Shown here: positions 10,566 through 21,350 of the stretch, piece by piece | Layout of the letters: each line of letters begins with the position of its first letter | Position numbering within the stretch: position 1 is the stretch's first letter | DNA from: Gari tellinella | Taxonomy: Eukaryota > Mollusca > Bivalvia > Cardiida > Psammobiidae | Direction: 5' to 3' | Length of the DNA stretch: 64,000 nt | Assembly: GCA_922989275.2 (NCBI GenBank) | Contig: OV277856.1 | Location: 81,301,038 to 81,365,037 of the forward strand | Program-made: the position numbers and the translations under genes | Notes under the pieces: generated by a model | The model's input: the letters and a program-made list of their open reading frames with translations, nothing else | What the model was told of the DNA's origin: nothing | The model's database searches: none

Positions 10566-10984
10566 GTTTTTTTTTTCTTTAAGCTGTGATGACAGAAGAT
10601 GACTGTGCAAAAACGATAATAAGAAGAAACTTCTAGACATTATCCGCCAACTCTACGTTACGGTGTTCCGACAAGTCAACGTAGGAATAAGTACATTTGA
10701 GAAACGTACCAGAGAGTAAAAATACACACGAGTACACACACTGGAGATTTAAGTGACAATGAGTCCGCGGATTAAGGAATCTACAACAACAACAATATGA
10801 CAGGTGTAAAGTGTTGTGAAGTTTAAGAAAGATTGGATTAAGGACTTTAAGGTAATCCAAGACTGAAGATCGCCCTTTTCCATGTTATCTCGGCATTTTC
10901 CGTGTTTAACGGAATATACCGAACACTCCCATATAAAACCTCGACGATAATGTTAGATACTATCCTAACGTTGTCCGAAACGTT

Positions 10985-11055
10985 GCAAATATCGTCTTGT
11001 AAATTTGCTTGGCCTTCCCCGCTCGGGTTCGAATCCCGACCGAGCTCAATGTATT
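10985..11055 (+). repeat. tRNA T-arm-like SINE fragment
   Basis: CTCGGGTTCGAATCCCGACC has a perfect 5 bp T-stem and the RNA polymerase III B-box GGTTCGAATCC. I see no matching acceptor, D-arm or anticodon arm upstream. It is therefore a SINE fragment rather than a tRNA gene. A T-tract follows. Confidence 0.45.
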
Positions 11056-11059
11056 TTTT

Positions 11060-12350
11060 CTTTGAAATATATATCTTTTTTTTAAACAAACCCTTTTCCT
11101 AAACCAATGATTAGATGTTTATAAATGCGCCTGACATTGACTTGCAAAACTATTTAATTCTAAGCCAAATTTACTGTTCAGTCTTTATAAAGTATTCAAG
11201 GTCTCCAACATTTTTTCGAAGACAAAGTTAATTTTTTCCAGTTAGGTGCGGCCAAATGTCTTCATATTTTGGATTTAGATTTCGTAAATATTGTATGTAA
11301 AAATAAGCAAGTGGTTTGCGTTGTCCCAGTTATCATTTTTGTACAAACATACAACCTTTTAAGTCAAATAATGTAAAATCGTATGGAAAAGATTGCATAG
11401 TTTTAAGAAAACGGTTAAGATTTTTTAATTTTTCACATCATATGATGCAAATATTGGGACAATAGCTTTTATTTTGTGATGTTCACGTCTTCTGTCATAT
11501 AAAGGTATGACATGAAAAATATCAGTATTTTAGGTTAGAATAGGTAAAAATATTTGTCTTTTAATTTTCTCGCATATTTTCCTACCTGTAAGGCTATATA
11601 CAATATTTCAAATATTTTCGAGAAGAGATGGCGAAAAGCCTTCATATTTCACACAAGACACGGGAATTACATGTAGTATCCATTCATAATGACGTAACGT
11701 CAAAAGCTCATGCCCCAAGGCGTTACGTAATTGACGTCGAATAGCCTACAGTTCTACTCACTACCTATAGTATACCTTACCTACGTACGCTCCTTCTTTA
11801 TCTTTGTACAAGCTACCGGTCACTATTATACGATAGTGCCCGGTAATAGTGACCGCTAAGAAATGTTGACGTCATATGACGCTGCTACTGAGGAACCGCT
11901 CGTTGCTTGCTTGTTTACTTTAAGCGTCTCACCCGAATTAATCTATAAAAACTTGCGCCATGTTGGGGGAGCTTTAGGGCACACAAGTTTAGTTGTTGTT
12001 TCTGCTGAGGTTTATAGTCCCGCCTAAGCTTTATCAGATGCGTCATCTCATTAAAAGATGTGCATCGGCACAATTTTATGTCTCTCTAAATTTATTATAA
12101 TTTTTTAATAATTTACAACAGAATAAACCTATTTGTAAGATATAGATCTAGTATTTTCGGTTTTTAACAGACAGCGTACATGTTTTAACTTTCAAATAAT
12201 AACAATAGAATAAAAAAATACAATGTTTGATTAAAATAAATCAATAATGCTAAATTTGAGTTAAAGGGAGGTAAACAAAAAACCAGCATGAGATTTGTAT
12301 GAAAAGAGGCTTCCCAGATTTTGTAGCGGGGGTTACTTGTCTGGTGTGGA
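11060..12350. other. No gene seen; AT-rich intergenic sequence
   Basis: No coding pattern is visible. The only structure noted is the block at 11696-11720, which is repeated in inverted orientation near 14.9 kb (listed separately). Confidence 0.5.
11696..11720 (+). repeat. Inverted-repeat block, left partner
   Basis: GTAACGTCAAAAGCTCATGC, continuing CCC, recurs in reverse complement at about 14887-14911 as a 23 bp perfect match. The two blocks enclose 3.2 kb. They could be the ends of a DNA element or two opposed copies of one repeat. No transposase is visible between them. Confidence 0.5.
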
Positions 12351-12364
12351 TAATCAATAAGTCC

Positions 12365-12455
12365 TAAACCGGGTTGCTCGGTACTCAAGTGGTTAGAGTG
12401 CTGGCACGGTAAGCCCAGAGACCCTGGGTTCGAGTCACGGTCGGGCCACGATTTT
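12365..12455 (+). repeat. tRNA-derived SINE head
   Basis: ACTCAAGTGGTTAGAGTGCT is a good A-box (TRGCNNARTGG type). GGGTTCGAGTCACGG, 36 bases on, is a B-box. The flanking stems do not pair into a complete cloverleaf, so this is a SINE and not a functional tRNA. Translated on the minus strand it yields the familiar RDSNPGSLG SINE peptide. Confidence 0.7.
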
Positions 12456-12587
12456 TTCACTCAGTCCTGTTACAATTTTTTAACCACTATCTAGATCTAA
12501 TGTTAGATAGATCTAGTATTTACCTCACTAGATCTATACCCACATACAAATGTTTTTCGATAGATCTATTGAACAGTCGCTTCTGGT

Positions 12588-12650
12588 TCAGTACTGGTAG
12601 TTAAAAGCAGCACTGATAGTTAAAAGCAGTACTGGTAGTTAAAAGCAGTG
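12588..12650 (+). repeat. 19 bp minisatellite, three units
   Basis: CAGTACTGGTAGTTAAAAG is repeated three times in tandem, the middle unit with two changes. Confidence 0.8.
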
Positions 12651-12699
12651 CGTAATTAGCCTAAACAGATAAAAAAACCAAAGCCAAGCCATGTTGTGA

Positions 12700-13120
12700 T
12701 TATTATGAGTACTGTTAGAATTAAATCTAGATCTAGATCTACATTTGATTGTTTTAACTGTAATGATTTGTTCTATGAACTTGTTGAATAAAATTGCAAA
12801 TTGTTGATGTTGACGATACAATATTTCGTATACATGTATGGTGCGCCGATTCCTTTCATAAACAAAATCTACGTCTTTATTAATTTTCAAACAAAACTTA
12901 ACTCAGAACCTTTTAAATATTTTTAGAAAATTAAATAGTATTTACTTTTGATACAATTGTTCTATTAGAAGTTGTTTTGTCATTTTTTTTATAGCATTAT
13001 CTCCAAAATTCATTAAGAAAAGTGAAAATATCTAGAATCTAGTAAGAGTGAATTAAAGGGAGGTAATAGCGGAACGTCATTAGATACTGCTGAAAACAGT
13101 TTTGATCCAAATCAGATGTG
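12700..13120. other. No gene seen
   Basis: AT-rich. Contains a short (TCTAGA)n-like run near 12725-12740 and nothing else I can name. Confidence 0.5.
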
Positions 13121-13122
13121 CG

Positions 13123-13310
13123 GTATACTATAAGAAATAGTACAGCCCACTTCGGGCCTCCTTGCATTATAGTGACCTCCCAGTCAGCCCCAAAATAGTT
13201 TACGGCCCTCAGCCTTCGGCTTCGGGCCGTAAACTATTTTGGGGCTGACTGGTCGGTCACTATAATGCAAGAAGGCCCTCAGCGGGCTGTACTATTTCTT
13301 ATATAGTACC
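13123..13310. repeat. Long fold-back palindrome
   Basis: The arms pair over about 80 bp each around 13218. The left arm starts ATAAGAAATAGTACAGCCC and the right arm ends GGGCTGTACTATTTCTTAT, with matching AGTTTACGGCCC/GGGCCGTAAACT near the centre. There are a few small mismatches. No reading frame is present. It is probably a fold-back transposon or an inverted duplication able to extrude a cruciform. Confidence 0.85.
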
Positions 13311-13319
13311 AGGCTGATG

Positions 13320-14880
13320 AACCGCCCATATGTGTTCCATATCGTGTTTTTTTTTCACTGATGACGTAGATATACAAATACTAGTGACGTCAATTATGAC
13401 ATCAATTTCCCAATGAAAAATCAATATTGGCTATATTGGTAGGTTGGTTTTCCCCACGACCCCAGTAGGTGCACTAGTTATATTCAATGTTTTTGAGGAG
13501 TTGAACAATGATGAGAGTCAGACTGTCGAGACTTTGGTGAAATAAAAGAGGAAAGCAGAGTTTGGTTTGTTGACTGTAAGCTGTTGTGCATATTGTAAAT
13601 GAGTCCATCTATTTAGAGTACAGAATATGACAATCAGTCTCAGGTCAACATCGGTATGAAAATGCGGCGTCTGATCAAGGTCTACATTGTTTACAATTCA
13701 TGGGTAGGCCAACGTGCCATGTTTTCTAGACCCATGCATACCAATATCAGTAGCGGCATTTTCAATGTGGTAACGTATCTTTGTTTCCACAGTTTGCTAC
13801 GTTTTATAATTTGAAATTCACTCGAAGTTGGATATCTAGAGTTGTAGAGCCAGTCAATATAAAACTGTTGTTATTCATATTTTATACATGCGTTCTTTCG
13901 GATGTTCATTCTGCTTCTGTAGAGACACGCCGGTGTTCTTTTCTGTTACAAATATACCAGTTTGTTTCTTTTCAATTTACACGGAAGTTTCTTTTTTATA
14001 TCTGCAAATTTCCTTTAAATATAAACAAACACAAACAAACAAACACAACCCCGAAAAATGTTTAAACGTCTAAGTATTCGAACGTCAAAGTTACGTCATA
14101 AACTAGCGTCTGGGACATTTCTTAGGGACAATTTGTGTGTTAAATTACAAAATTAATAAATTGAAAGGTACAATAATTTATATATCAAAATAATCGCAAG
14201 AAAAAGTGTATTTTTCCTATCTGACTATTTTTTGGCTAAAACTCATTATTATTTGAATAAAACAGCGCCAGTTTTTCGGAATAAGTAAATATGACATTGA
14301 TTTCTTACATTGGGACATTTGAATGGACAATCCATTTCACGGATTACAGAAATATCTGAAGTGTTTTTGGTAAAACGACACTATATTTCAAAACAGGACA
14401 AAAAGTGTATTTTGTCAACAAGAATTAATGAACTAGAATAAATTATTTATATGTCAGATATTTGATTAAAAACGGTGCTTACACTTTTTTTGGTGCATGG
14501 GACAAATTCTCTTACTTTGATTCCCCCCCCCCCCCCCAATCTGTCTTCCATTAATGTAGAATTTTCAAATAAATGTGTGCATTATATCCGGATATAATTT
14601 GCGTCAACGCTGCAGACGTAATGTGTGCAATTACTCGCGTTTGAACGGACCACACACGTTTCTTCACAAAAATCTGCATGCAAATGTAACATGGGACATT
14701 GGATTTTTTACTGATTATTACTAGTAATGACGACTCATTTTAATCGCATTTTGTATATTTCTAAAATATGAATGCATCATGACATTGAGCAATCTGGGAT
14801 GTTCATTTTGATATATAACATTAGTATTGTTCTAAATCTTTACATGCTTTGAAATGCAAAATGAACGGCCATGTGCGTAT
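13320..14880. other. No gene seen; includes a poly(C) tract
   Basis: Low-complexity AT-rich sequence. A (CAAA)n-like run occurs near 14025-14047 and a C-run at about 14523-14538. Confidence 0.5.
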
Positions 14881-14886
14881 ATTTCA

Positions 14887-14975
14887 AAGGGGGCATGAGC
14901 TTTTGACGTTACCACAGGGGGCCAACTAGGTATTACGTAGGAGCGTTTGTCTACGACAACATGTATTGGACTAGC
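14887..14975. repeat. Inverted-repeat block shared with 11.7 kb and 17.8 kb
   Basis: The first part (GGGGCATGAGCTTTTGACGT) is the reverse complement of the block at 11.7 kb. The following part (CCACAGGGGGCCAACTAGGT…ACATGTATTGGA) is matched, inverted and with a few changes, at about 17733-17805. Confidence 0.65.
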
Positions 14976-14979
14976 TACG

Positions 14980-15358
14980 ACAGTAAACATATTTTACATG
15001 TTCTGTCAAATGTCAACAGTGTTAAATATCATAAATCGTCCTTTTGTTCGTAAATTATAAGAAGTGACACACTGTTTATAGAATCAAGCCCCATCATATG
15101 CAGTTTGTGGTGCCAATTGTCACTTTGTGATTGATTATATCTGATCTTACCATTTTATTAACCCGTTCAGGAATCAGCATAATATGTGTATGTATTGCTA
15201 CGAAGATGTATCTGTGTGTATACGTTTCTAACAGAGGGTGTATTGGTATGCTCACGAAGTTTTCTTTTACTACATAACCAGCTGTAATGGAATATTTGGA
15301 CATTTACGTTATTGACAGGCCCGTAGGAAACGTGTGTCTGTGTGTGTTGGGTGTGTGT

Positions 15359-15394
<36 letters not shown>

Positions 15395-16120
15395 TCGTGC
15401 CCCAGCCCCAATAATTTTGCAATTAATGGTTACCAGGCAAATTCCTTTTTATTTGGTCTATAGATAAACGCCACGACTTATATAGGAAAACCCTTAAAAT
15501 GTTTTTATAGCTATATATAGATCTATCACAATATTGTCTTGCCCAGTCAGCTTAGATACAATGTTCTCAGGTGAGCGACTTGTGGGCCATGGTCCTCTTG
15601 TCCTTCTTACGTGTCTGATTGAAGAGGAGGTTGTGACAGAGGGGTCATCTAATCTGGTACTTTTGTTATCTTAATGCCCATCAACGGATGCAACTTTTAC
15701 ATTTTTATCTGTAGAACAGAGTTAACAATTGAACATCGTTGTTGGAAAACCATCATATTTAAAATCTGTATATAGCCTAATGGGATAATACATGCATAGT
15801 ACACACCGATTGGCACAAACGTACAGTATGTGGAATGTAACTTAATGATTAACGTTAATATTGCCGAGTGTTGACCATTGGAAACAATAATGTACAGTTG
15901 TTGCTCCAAATAACACAGCTTCATTGTTGGCGTCTGTCTGTTTGTATGCCCCACATGTAGTACATACTTTGTCTAGCTAACTTCTCCTACACTTTTCAAG
16001 CTACAACCTTATAACTTGGCAGAGTGTTTGCACATATACAGTAGATGTACAAGTGGACTTAAAGTCAAATTGGGGGAGGGAGGCATCATATTTGTCTTAC
16101 AGAAATATGCCTATCATCTT
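14980..16120. other. No gene seen
   Basis: AT-rich. Contains the poly(G) tract at 15359-15393. Around 15568-15620 there is a short GGTGAGCGACTTGTGGGCCA/GGTCCTCTTGT segment of a kind I associate with dispersed bivalve repeats. No coding signal. Confidence 0.45.
15359..15393. repeat. Poly(G) tract, 35 bp
   Basis: A pure run of 35 G after a GT-rich stretch (TGTGTGTGTTGGGTGTGTGTG). Possible quadruplex, and a likely place for assembly length error. Confidence 0.9.
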
Positions 16121-16126
16121 ATTATA

Positions 16127-16342
16127 CAGTAAAAACTCTCTAATACAACCATTAAAACAAAGGCTAATTGATTGTAAAAAGACAGTTGACAATTAACCTA
16201 GAGCAAGGTAGTACTAAAACAAAAAATTCTTTTAGGAGCTTTCTGTTTTACCGTCACCTTGCTATATATATATAAGAAATCACCTATCGTAAACATCTAA
16301 CAATGCACACAATATTGTGGACGTAATGGAGATACGTTACTG
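16127..16342. mobile_element. MITE family F (CAGTAAAACCTCTC ends, TA target)
   Basis: Starts CAGTAAAAACTCTCTAATAC after TA and ends with degenerate GATACGTTACTG before TA. The centre holds the family's hairpin remnant (AGCTTTCTGTTTTACCGTCA next to CACCTTGC). CAGT-type inverted ends with a TA duplication fit pogo/Tigger-related elements. There is no transposase. Confidence 0.65.
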
Positions 16343-16785
16343 TACTCTAGGCCAAGGTAACAGTTTAGTTACAATTTAGGGGTCTGTGTTTGTTACCAGC
16401 AGGCATTATCAGTATGTGAGCATTTTACCATTTGTCAAAAAGCGTAGACATTGATTGACCTCAAATATTAAAAACTGGCAGCTGATCTGAAATGTTATTA
16501 TTCTCAGATTCATGAGTCCCAGTTTCTTTTTGCATGGTTCAAATTGAAAAAATCAAAAACCTTTTCAAAATAAAGTTGTGTTTATTTCGTATACGTTTTC
16601 CGAGTGTTTTTATACTTGAACACTCGCATATACCGTAAAAAAGAATGCGTAGTACATGTATCGGTTTTCTATCATAAATCTTTACAAGACATACTTATAG
16701 TTTGCCGACTTTTTCATTTATTTATAAAAAATAATATGTCTCGACATTTTTTAAAATGATGCAGGCTACTGCAAGATATCTCCGT

Positions 16786-17030
16786 TTAAGCCATTATGTT
16801 CTGGAAACCATTTCCCCCCCATAGCTTGTTCCTTATTTTAAAGACAGGTGGCCACTTTAAGCAGGTTGAAAGTAAAGCAGAATGCACATTTAGTCGTTTG
16901 CTGATCTGCTTTCAGTCTGCTTTAAGCTACCATTACCCAGGAAAATATCTTATGGTACATTACATACGTATGACTGTATAAAGTAGTGTGTTTTTCTTCA
17001 ATTGAGGAATAATTTGAAACTAGTTTGCCG
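16786..17030. mobile_element. MITE family A, degenerate copy
   Basis: Carries CCCCCATAGCTTGTTCCTTATTTTAAAGACAGGTGGCCACTT in altered form, the half-hairpin AAGCAGGTTGAAAGTAAAGC and a decayed right arm (TATGACTGTATAAAG...TTCTTCAATTGAGGAATAA). The ends are diverged. Confidence 0.6.
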
Positions 17031-17039
17031 GTGTCAGGA

Positions 17040-17930
17040 TCAAAGCTCACAGTTTGCGTTTTCTCCGATATGGTTGCCGGTTACGTTGAAAGTCCGGTGT
17101 TTGTATCGGACACTGTCTTCTACTTAGTTGTCTCCCACGTGAATGAGACCTTTTCATCCTGCTGTACCGTAGTGCAGTGATATACCGCCTACCTTGAACT
17201 TCTGAAAGGCAGTAGGAACAGAACAGCATGTTCGATGTCCTGAAATCAAACAAGAGACTTTGTAGCCAATCCAATACATGATTTTGTAGGGTAACCTATA
17301 CATCTGAACTGTACTTCGTATAGAAACTTATACAGCTTCTGTGCATCACGTATACATACACAACGTTTACAAAACATTGTTTTACGGTAGAATATAAGCA
17401 TCATGGAAGTATTAAATGGACCTATTCAATAGTGAAAAGCTTTTTCTTCAACATGCATAGATTATTTCTTCAATGTTTTATTGTAGATCTATAATACAAA
17501 ATTTAAGCCACAAATGCATTAAGCTATCTGGCACATGTTAAATCACAGCAATGTATAGTATCGCCTTTTAACAGGCCTAAATGATCATGTAACCTATATA
17601 AGTGCATGTTAAATAATATATTTACACTTACCATTTGGGATTTTTCATCACTTTAGGGGCTAAAGCCCTGAATAATTCCATTTTTTCTTAGTACTTCAAT
17701 GTTGTTTGTATACATGTTGTTGTAGCATATCCAATACATGTTGTCGTAGACAAACACTCCAACGTAATACCTAGTTAGCCCCCTGTGGTTACGTCAATAC
17801 CATTTTCACATACAATTACCCTACCTTAGGTGTTGGATACCTTAAAAGTTTGTCCTCTAAGTAAGAGTGTAAACACTAAAATTGTTGACGACAGATAACG
17901 AATAATGGGCGCTGGACATTCAAGAATTGT
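17040..17930. other. No confident gene; one weak exon-like patch
   Basis: 17190-17241 on the minus strand is bounded by a good acceptor (TTGTTTGATTTCAG) and a possible donor (AAG followed by GTAGGC). It is free of recognised repeats, but nothing connects it to other exons. The rest is AT-rich, with the inverted-repeat partner at about 17733-17805. Confidence 0.3.
17733..17805. repeat. Inverted-repeat block, right partner of 14.9 kb
   Basis: CAATACATGTTGTCGTAGAC...CCTAGTTAGCCCCCTGTGGT is the reverse complement of 14911-14975 with a few substitutions. The pair encloses about 2.8 kb. Confidence 0.65.
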
Positions 17931-17935
17931 AAAAG

Positions 17936-17966
17936 CTCACCCTGAGCAAGCTCAGGTGAGCTAAAA
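17936..17966. repeat. Small palindromic AGCTCACC…GGTGAGCT repeat
   Basis: AGCTCACCCTGAGC and GCTCAGGTGAGCT form a short hairpin. Confidence 0.5.
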
Positions 17967-18013
17967 AGAAAGTCTGTTTTTTTGCAAATTTCAGGTACAT
18001 TAAAAAAAATCAG

Positions 18014-18216
18014 GAGCCGTTTCATAAAAATGTTATCGTAAGTCAGATTATAAAAGTTTCAATTATTATTTATTTCTCAATCTAATCCTGTCTTGTGACA
18101 TCTCTTTGGAATCGTCTTAAAAAGACGATTCCAAAGAGTTGTCACAAGGCAGTATTAGACAGAGAAATCAGAAATTAAATGTTTTTTAAAGTTACGAAGT
18201 TTTATGAAACGGGCCC
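18014..18216. mobile_element. About 200 bp fold-back MITE (GAGCCGTTTCATAAAA ends)
   Basis: Near-complete palindrome centred at about 18120. The outer arms are GCCGTTTCATAAAA and TTTTATGAAACGGGC. The inner arms meet at TCTTTGGAATCGTCTT/AAGACGATTCCAAAGA. A clear TSD was not read. Confidence 0.75.
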
Positions 18217-18319
18217 CAGGTGTGCCAACTACAGATAAGTCTAGTCTATTTATAACTTTTCATGGGTGTTTTCTTTTATAAATAGCAAAATTACAAACAG
18301 TGCAGACTCCATTTTATAG

Positions 18320-19232
18320 CCCGCAGAATCTACGATTCGGGGGGCATATAGTTTTTGTCCTGACTGTTTGTTTGTTGGTTTGTCCGTCCGTCTGTCTGTG
18401 CCCAAAACCTTAACTTTTGACCTTGTGATCTTGACCTTGACATTTCAAGACCTTTCCTCCAACAATACCAACGTCTTTGACCATGTGACCTTGACCTATT
18501 TAATCAAACTTAACCTTGTCCATAACTTATGCATTTTTGCACCTAGGCCTTTCATACTTGGCATGTGTATTCCTCTTATCAAGACCTTTCCAACTATACA
18601 AACTCATTTGACCTTGTGACCTTGACCTTGACATTTGACCTACTTTTGTAAAAATCTTTAAATGGCTATAACATTTGCATCAGTAGGCCCATGGCTTTCA
18701 TATTTTGTATGTATATTTCTTGTGTCAAGATCTTTCCAACCATACCACATCTTTGACCATTTGACCTTGACTTTTGATCTTTTTAATCAAACTTAAACCA
18801 AAATCTTAACCTTGGCTATAACTTTTGCATTTTTGCACCTTAGCCTTTCATACTTGGCATGTGTCTTCGTTGTGACATTTCCAACCATACCTATGTCTTT
18901 GATCTTGTGCCCTTGACCTTGATATGTGACCTACTTTTGTAAAAATCTTTAAAAGTTATAGCACCAGTAGGCACATGGTTTTTATATTTTGTAGTATATT
19001 TCTTGTGTCAAGACCTTTCCAATCATACCCAGTCTGTGACATGTGACCTTGACATTTGACCTATTTAATCAAATTTTAATCAAAAACCTTAACCTTGGCT
19101 ATAGCTTTTGCATTTTTGCACCAGGGCCTCTAATACCTGGCATGTGTCTTCCTCGTGTCAAGACCTTTCCAACCATACAGACCTTTTTGACCTTGTGACC
19201 TTGACCTTACATTACATGATGTCGGCAGGGGG
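18320..19232 (+). repeat. Tandem array rich in TGACCTTGA
   Basis: Diverged units of about 230-300 bp alternate CCTTGTGACCTTGACCTTGA-type stretches with TTTTGCATTTTTGCACC…TTCATACTTGGCATGTG and TCAAGACCTTTCCAACCATA segments. The array opens with GGGGGCATATAGTTTTTGTC and a (TCCG/TCTG)n patch and closes with CAGGGGGCATTTGTGTTTTG. A shorter, opposed relative is at 44.7-45.05 kb. Confidence 0.8.
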
Positions 19233-19676
19233 CATTTGTGTTTTGGCACTCCAAGACAGTTTCCGCTCTCTTACTCGTAAATTTTACATTTGATAGTCTG
19301 GATTCCCCTCCCTGTACCATCGGGGACATTCGTGTAACTGGGACACGCTCTTGTTTAATACTGGAGCCCTCTAATCTACACTGTTTGCATAGGACAAGTA
19401 TACTCTTTACAAGTGCAGTGTTTGTAAATGAGGAGTATACTTGTCACTAGGGTGGAATGACTTAACTGATAACATAGTTGTGTATGTGTGGGGGATAGTT
19501 GGGTGGGGTGGTGATAACTCAGACACAGTGTAGTTTTGATGTTTTATTGAAAGACCAGTTTGGCTTGTTTATTGACACATGCAGTATCTAACTCTACAGC
19601 AGTTTAACTGCCCCCTCCTACAGTTGAAGCATGTCAGTATAGAATAGTCCCCCTATTACTACCACTCACTACAAGA

Positions 19677-19925
19677 CTTAAGCCATAACCCCATAAATAC
19701 ACGTTTTTACGCCTCTAATTTATTCCTCCAGTGAAGAAAATAGTTCCAATCTATACAATTATGACTATTTATCGTAAGATATATTTCCTAGTAGATAATA
19801 GCTTAAAGCAGGCTGAAAGGAAAGCAGAATGCGTCTTAAGGCGCATTCTGCTTTACTTTCAATTTCCTTTAAGTCTTCATATGTCTTCGAAACTAGTAAC
19901 ATGCTATGGGGTAATGGGTGAATTG
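19677..19925. mobile_element. MITE family A
   Basis: The left part reads ATAACCCCATAAATACACG with ATTTATTCCTCCAGTGAAGA. The centre is a hairpin, AGCAGGCTGAAAGGAAAGCA…GCGCATTCTGCTTTACTTTC. The right end reads ACATGCTATGGGGTAATGGG. The usual terminal TTAA is degraded at both ends. Confidence 0.8.
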
Positions 19926-19939
19926 GCAATTAGACCCTT

Positions 19940-20174
19940 TACCTCCATACATAAGTAATTCTACACCTTTAATTTATAACTTCACTAAAAGAAATAGTTC
20001 AATACTCGCAGTCATGAATATGTTTCATAAGAAATGTTTTCTATCTTCTAGCAGATAGTAGCTTACAGCATGCTGAAAGTAGTGCAGAGTGTGTCTTAAG
20101 ATGCATTCTGCTTTTCTTTCAACCTGCTTTAAGTGGTTGCCTATAAATCAACAGGTTATGGAAATAAGGGTTAA
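19940..20174. mobile_element. MITE family A, degenerate
   Basis: Contains CTTTAATTTATAACTTCACT, the hairpin CAGCATGCTGAAAGTAGTGC…GCATTCTGCTTTTCTTTCAA and a decayed GGTTATGGAAATAAGGGTTAA end. Confidence 0.7.
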
Positions 20175-20307
20175 GACTTCTGGTTCTTTAAAAGGTAAAA
20201 AAAGAAGATAAATTTAATGCTTAAAGTATGATGAAAGTAAAGCAGAAAGGTCCGGTGGGAGCTCTCTGTTTTACTTTTATCTTGCATTCAGCTGCAATTT
20301 GTAAGTA

Positions 20308-20564
20308 CAGGGCTGCCATAACTTTACATGAAAAATCCTAAGATTTCCAAATTTGCATTTTTCAAGTGCGATCTTACGAATCGTACCTTTACCCCCATAG
20401 CCTTTTTTTTGTTTTGTTGACATGCGACTACTTAAAGCAGGCTGTAAGTAAAGCAGAATGTGCCTTAGGGCGCATTCTGCTTTACTTTCAGCCTGCTTTA
20501 CGCTACCATGAACTGGGGAAAAAATCCGGAGATTTAGGAAAAATCCGGAGAAATGGTAGCCCTG
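20308..20564. mobile_element. MITE family L, copy 1, 6 bp TSD
   Basis: Ends CAGGGCTGCCAT and AATGGTAGCCCTG, flanked by the exact direct repeat TAAGTA (20302-20307 and 20565-20570). Inside are a left segment and central hairpin almost the same as family A (CCTTTACCCCCATAGCC; AAAGCAGGCTGTAAGTAAAG). The right segment differs (GGAGATTTAGGAAAAATCCG). It is a chimaera of two element types, moved as one 257 bp unit. Confidence 0.9.
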
Positions 20565-20834
20565 TAAGTAACACCATTACTGTATATTTCTTAGAATGGT
20601 AGTAATAGCTTGAGCTTTTTACTGAATTAGACTAAATAATCGAAAACTTCAACTATGTATAGATGTCTTCATAATGGTGACGAAATGCAAGCAACCTTTC
20701 AATGGATATCTCCTAAAGACATTGCAGAAAATTGCCACCTGCATTGAAGTCTACCCATACATCCTTTAAAAGATTGCTCCCCACAAATTTGACTGCAATA
20801 GGTATAAAAAATAATCACTGAACACTAAAACCAT

Positions 20835-21040
20835 TTAACCCATTACTCCATAAGTACACATTTTTACACCTTTAATCTATTCCACCACTGAGGAAAATAG
20901 TTTATACAATCATGAATATGCACTAGAATAATTACTTTCAATACCTAGCAGATGGTAGCTTAAAGAAGATTTCTTACAACCTGCTTTAAGTGGTTACCTG
21001 TCTTCAAAACTAAAAAATACGCCATGGGGTAATGGGTTAA
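20835..21040. mobile_element. MITE family A, core partly deleted
   Basis: Bounded by TTAACCCATTACTCC and CCATGGGGTAATGGGTTAA. The central hairpin is reduced to AGCTTAAAGAAGATTTCTTA and a single CCTGCTTTAAG arm. Confidence 0.8.
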
Positions 21041-21214
21041 AAATTGGCATTTTTTCCAATATCTGTTCACTACAAATCTTAAGTTTCTACCACATTTGTA
21101 CACCTCTTCTTGCTATTTCTCTTTTGCTCTTGATACCGAAAAACCTGAACATATGATCTTCGCAAAATGTTTGTATCTAGATCAGGTCTCACTAGATATG
21201 GCGCCTGGTCCCAA

Positions 21215-21350
21215 GGTCATAAAGCGTTTGAGTTGAGTCTATGTTTATTCTCAAGCATTTGATTGGTCAGATTTGAGCCTAGGCTCAAATCTGATCAATC
21301 GAATGCTTGAGAACAACTTCAGACTCAACTCAAAAGCTTTGTGACCTTAC
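21215..21350. repeat. Palindrome family G, copy 1
   Basis: AAAGCGTTTGAGTTGAGTCT pairs with AGACTCAACTCAAAAGCTTT. The inner arms meet at CAGATTTGAGCCTAGGCTCA. The second copy is at 59.5 kb with the same centre. Confidence 0.8.

Noticed and set aside
10985..11055. tRNA gene with perfect T-arm
   Set aside because: No D-arm, anticodon arm or acceptor partner upstream.
12365..12455. Functional tRNA gene
   Set aside because: A- and B-boxes are good, but acceptor and T-stems do not pair and the tail is SINE-like.
13781..14065. 94-codon plus-strand open frame
   Set aside because: AT-rich, Phe/Leu-rich reading with no family pattern; consistent with chance.
15697..15954. 85-codon minus-strand open frame
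   Set aside because: No recognisable domain, no splice support, in AT-rich anonymous sequence.
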